A stretch of 7,274 bases of DNA from Burkholderiaceae bacterium (lineage in GTDB: Bacteria; Pseudomonadota; Gammaproteobacteria; Burkholderiales; Burkholderiaceae_C). Position numbers and translations under genes: made by a program. The notes below the pieces were generated by a model. That model was not told the DNA's origin and searched no databases. It saw only the letters and a program-made list of their open reading frames with translations. Location of the stretch: NCBI GenBank assembly GCA_023262645.1, contig JALRAA010000067.1, positions 1 to 7,274 on the forward strand, given 5' to 3'. Shown here in pieces: positions 6,870 to 7,274 of the stretch (positions are counted from its first letter, which is position 1; the number at the start of each line of letters is the position of its first letter).

Positions 6870-6873
6870 AGGA
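6870..6873 (+). promoter_or_regulatory. Ribosome binding site selecting the TTG start of phaR
   Basis: AGGA lies 6 bases before TTG 6880. The ATG inside this region (6873-6875) is in a different frame and reaches TAA after 10 codons. In the phaR frame a TGA stands at 6874-6876, so TTG 6880 is the only start that keeps the N-terminal segment. Confidence 0.7.
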
Positions 6874-6879
6874 TGATTC

Positions 6880-7274
6880 TTGCCTCGTACCAAAGACGCA
6901 AATAACCAACCAACTACTGATTCAGTAGATTCGGTAAGACTCATCAAAAAATACCCGAATCGTAGACTTTACGATACAAAAACTTCAAGCTACATCACGT
7001 TGCAAGAAGTCAAAGACATTGTTGTCAAAGGTGAAATGCTCAAAGTGGTTGATGCAAAAACCGATGAGGATTTAACCCGCAGCATTTATTTGCAAATTAT
7101 TTTGGAGGCCGAGGCGGGTGGATTGCCTTTGTTTTCTGAAATTGCGTTGGCAAACATGATCCGGTTTTACGGGCATTCCATGCAATCCTTGATGGGAAGT
7201 TACTTGGAAAACAATATCCAAAATTTTTGTAATTTTCAAAAACACATGTCTGAGCAGGTGAATCCTATTTCTCC
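6880..7274 (+). CDS. phaR: Polyhydroxyalkanoate synthesis repressor PhaR, cut by the right edge
   Basis: PhaR is a cytoplasmic DNA- and PHA-binding repressor. It represses phasin genes and its own gene until PHA granules titrate it away. The visible 131 codons begin MPRTKDANNQ from a TTG start, then carry the PhaR DNA-binding N-terminal domain: RLIKKYPNRRLYDTKTSSYI (residues 20-39), VVDAKTDEDLTRSIYLQIIL (about 56-75), and the PHB-accumulation-regulator domain wording FSEIALANMIRFYGHSMQSL (about 85-104) and GSYLENNIQNF. The family is usually about 180-200 residues, so roughly the last third lies outside the window. There are 61 bases between tRNA-Val and this start, without a convincing terminator, so read-through from the tRNA promoter may contribute. 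Together with hbdH it indicates a PHB-storing organism. Confidence 0.93.
   Translation, partial: MPRTKDANNQPTTDSVDSVRLIKKYPNRRLYDTKTSSYITLQEVKDIVVKGEMLKVVDAKTDEDLTRSIYLQIILEAEAGGLPLFSEIALANMIRFYGHSMQSLMGSYLENNIQNFCNFQKHMSEQVNPIS

Noticed and set aside
1..7274. An undescribed defence, CRISPR or mobile system
   Set aside because: Every sizeable reading frame is assigned to a known core family or a simple HTH regulator, and no repeat arrays, transposase motifs or terminal inverted repeats were seen.

Overview
The window reads as ordinary chromosomal core sequence from a betaproteobacterium, most likely order Burkholderiales and possibly Comamonadaceae. The evidence is protein wording in Mfd, IspD, IspF, RelA and PhaR, the pairing of mfd divergent to ispD-ispF, and two genes of polyhydroxybutyrate (PHB) metabolism. 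Base composition is moderate for that group: I counted 70 G/C in 130 bases at 161-290. The first 130 bases stand apart at 88 of 130.

Layout, left to right. The minus strand at 1-1705 carries the N-terminal part of mfd (transcription-repair coupling factor). Its frame stays open to the window edge, but from about base 127 leftward the protein stops matching Mfd and matches a PhoH-family ATPase, so the left end looks chimeric. Divergent from it, ispD (1819-2547) and ispF (2557-3048) form a tight MEP-pathway isoprenoid operon. Converging on ispF with a 3-base gap is a small HTH regulator (3052-3495, minus). Upstream of that, on the same strand, is a 260-residue (R)-3-hydroxybutyrate dehydrogenase (3607-4389). 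Divergent from it is relA (4517-6655), a long RelA/SpoT protein with a degenerate hydrolase domain and an acidic-type synthetase motif. A possible terminator, an extended -10 promoter and tRNA-Val(GAC) follow (6742-6818). The window ends inside phaR (6880 onward), which has a TTG start.

Functionally, the right half groups stringent-response signalling (relA) with PHB metabolism (3-hydroxybutyrate oxidation and the PHA-binding repressor PhaR). That is a plausible starvation/storage neighbourhood, but a regulatory link is not shown by the sequence. The left half is housekeeping: repair and isoprenoid precursors. I found no CRISPR array, insertion sequence, integrase, toxin-antitoxin pair or defence system. 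The points most worth checking are the Mfd/PhoH junction and the QYDD version of the RelA synthetase motif.
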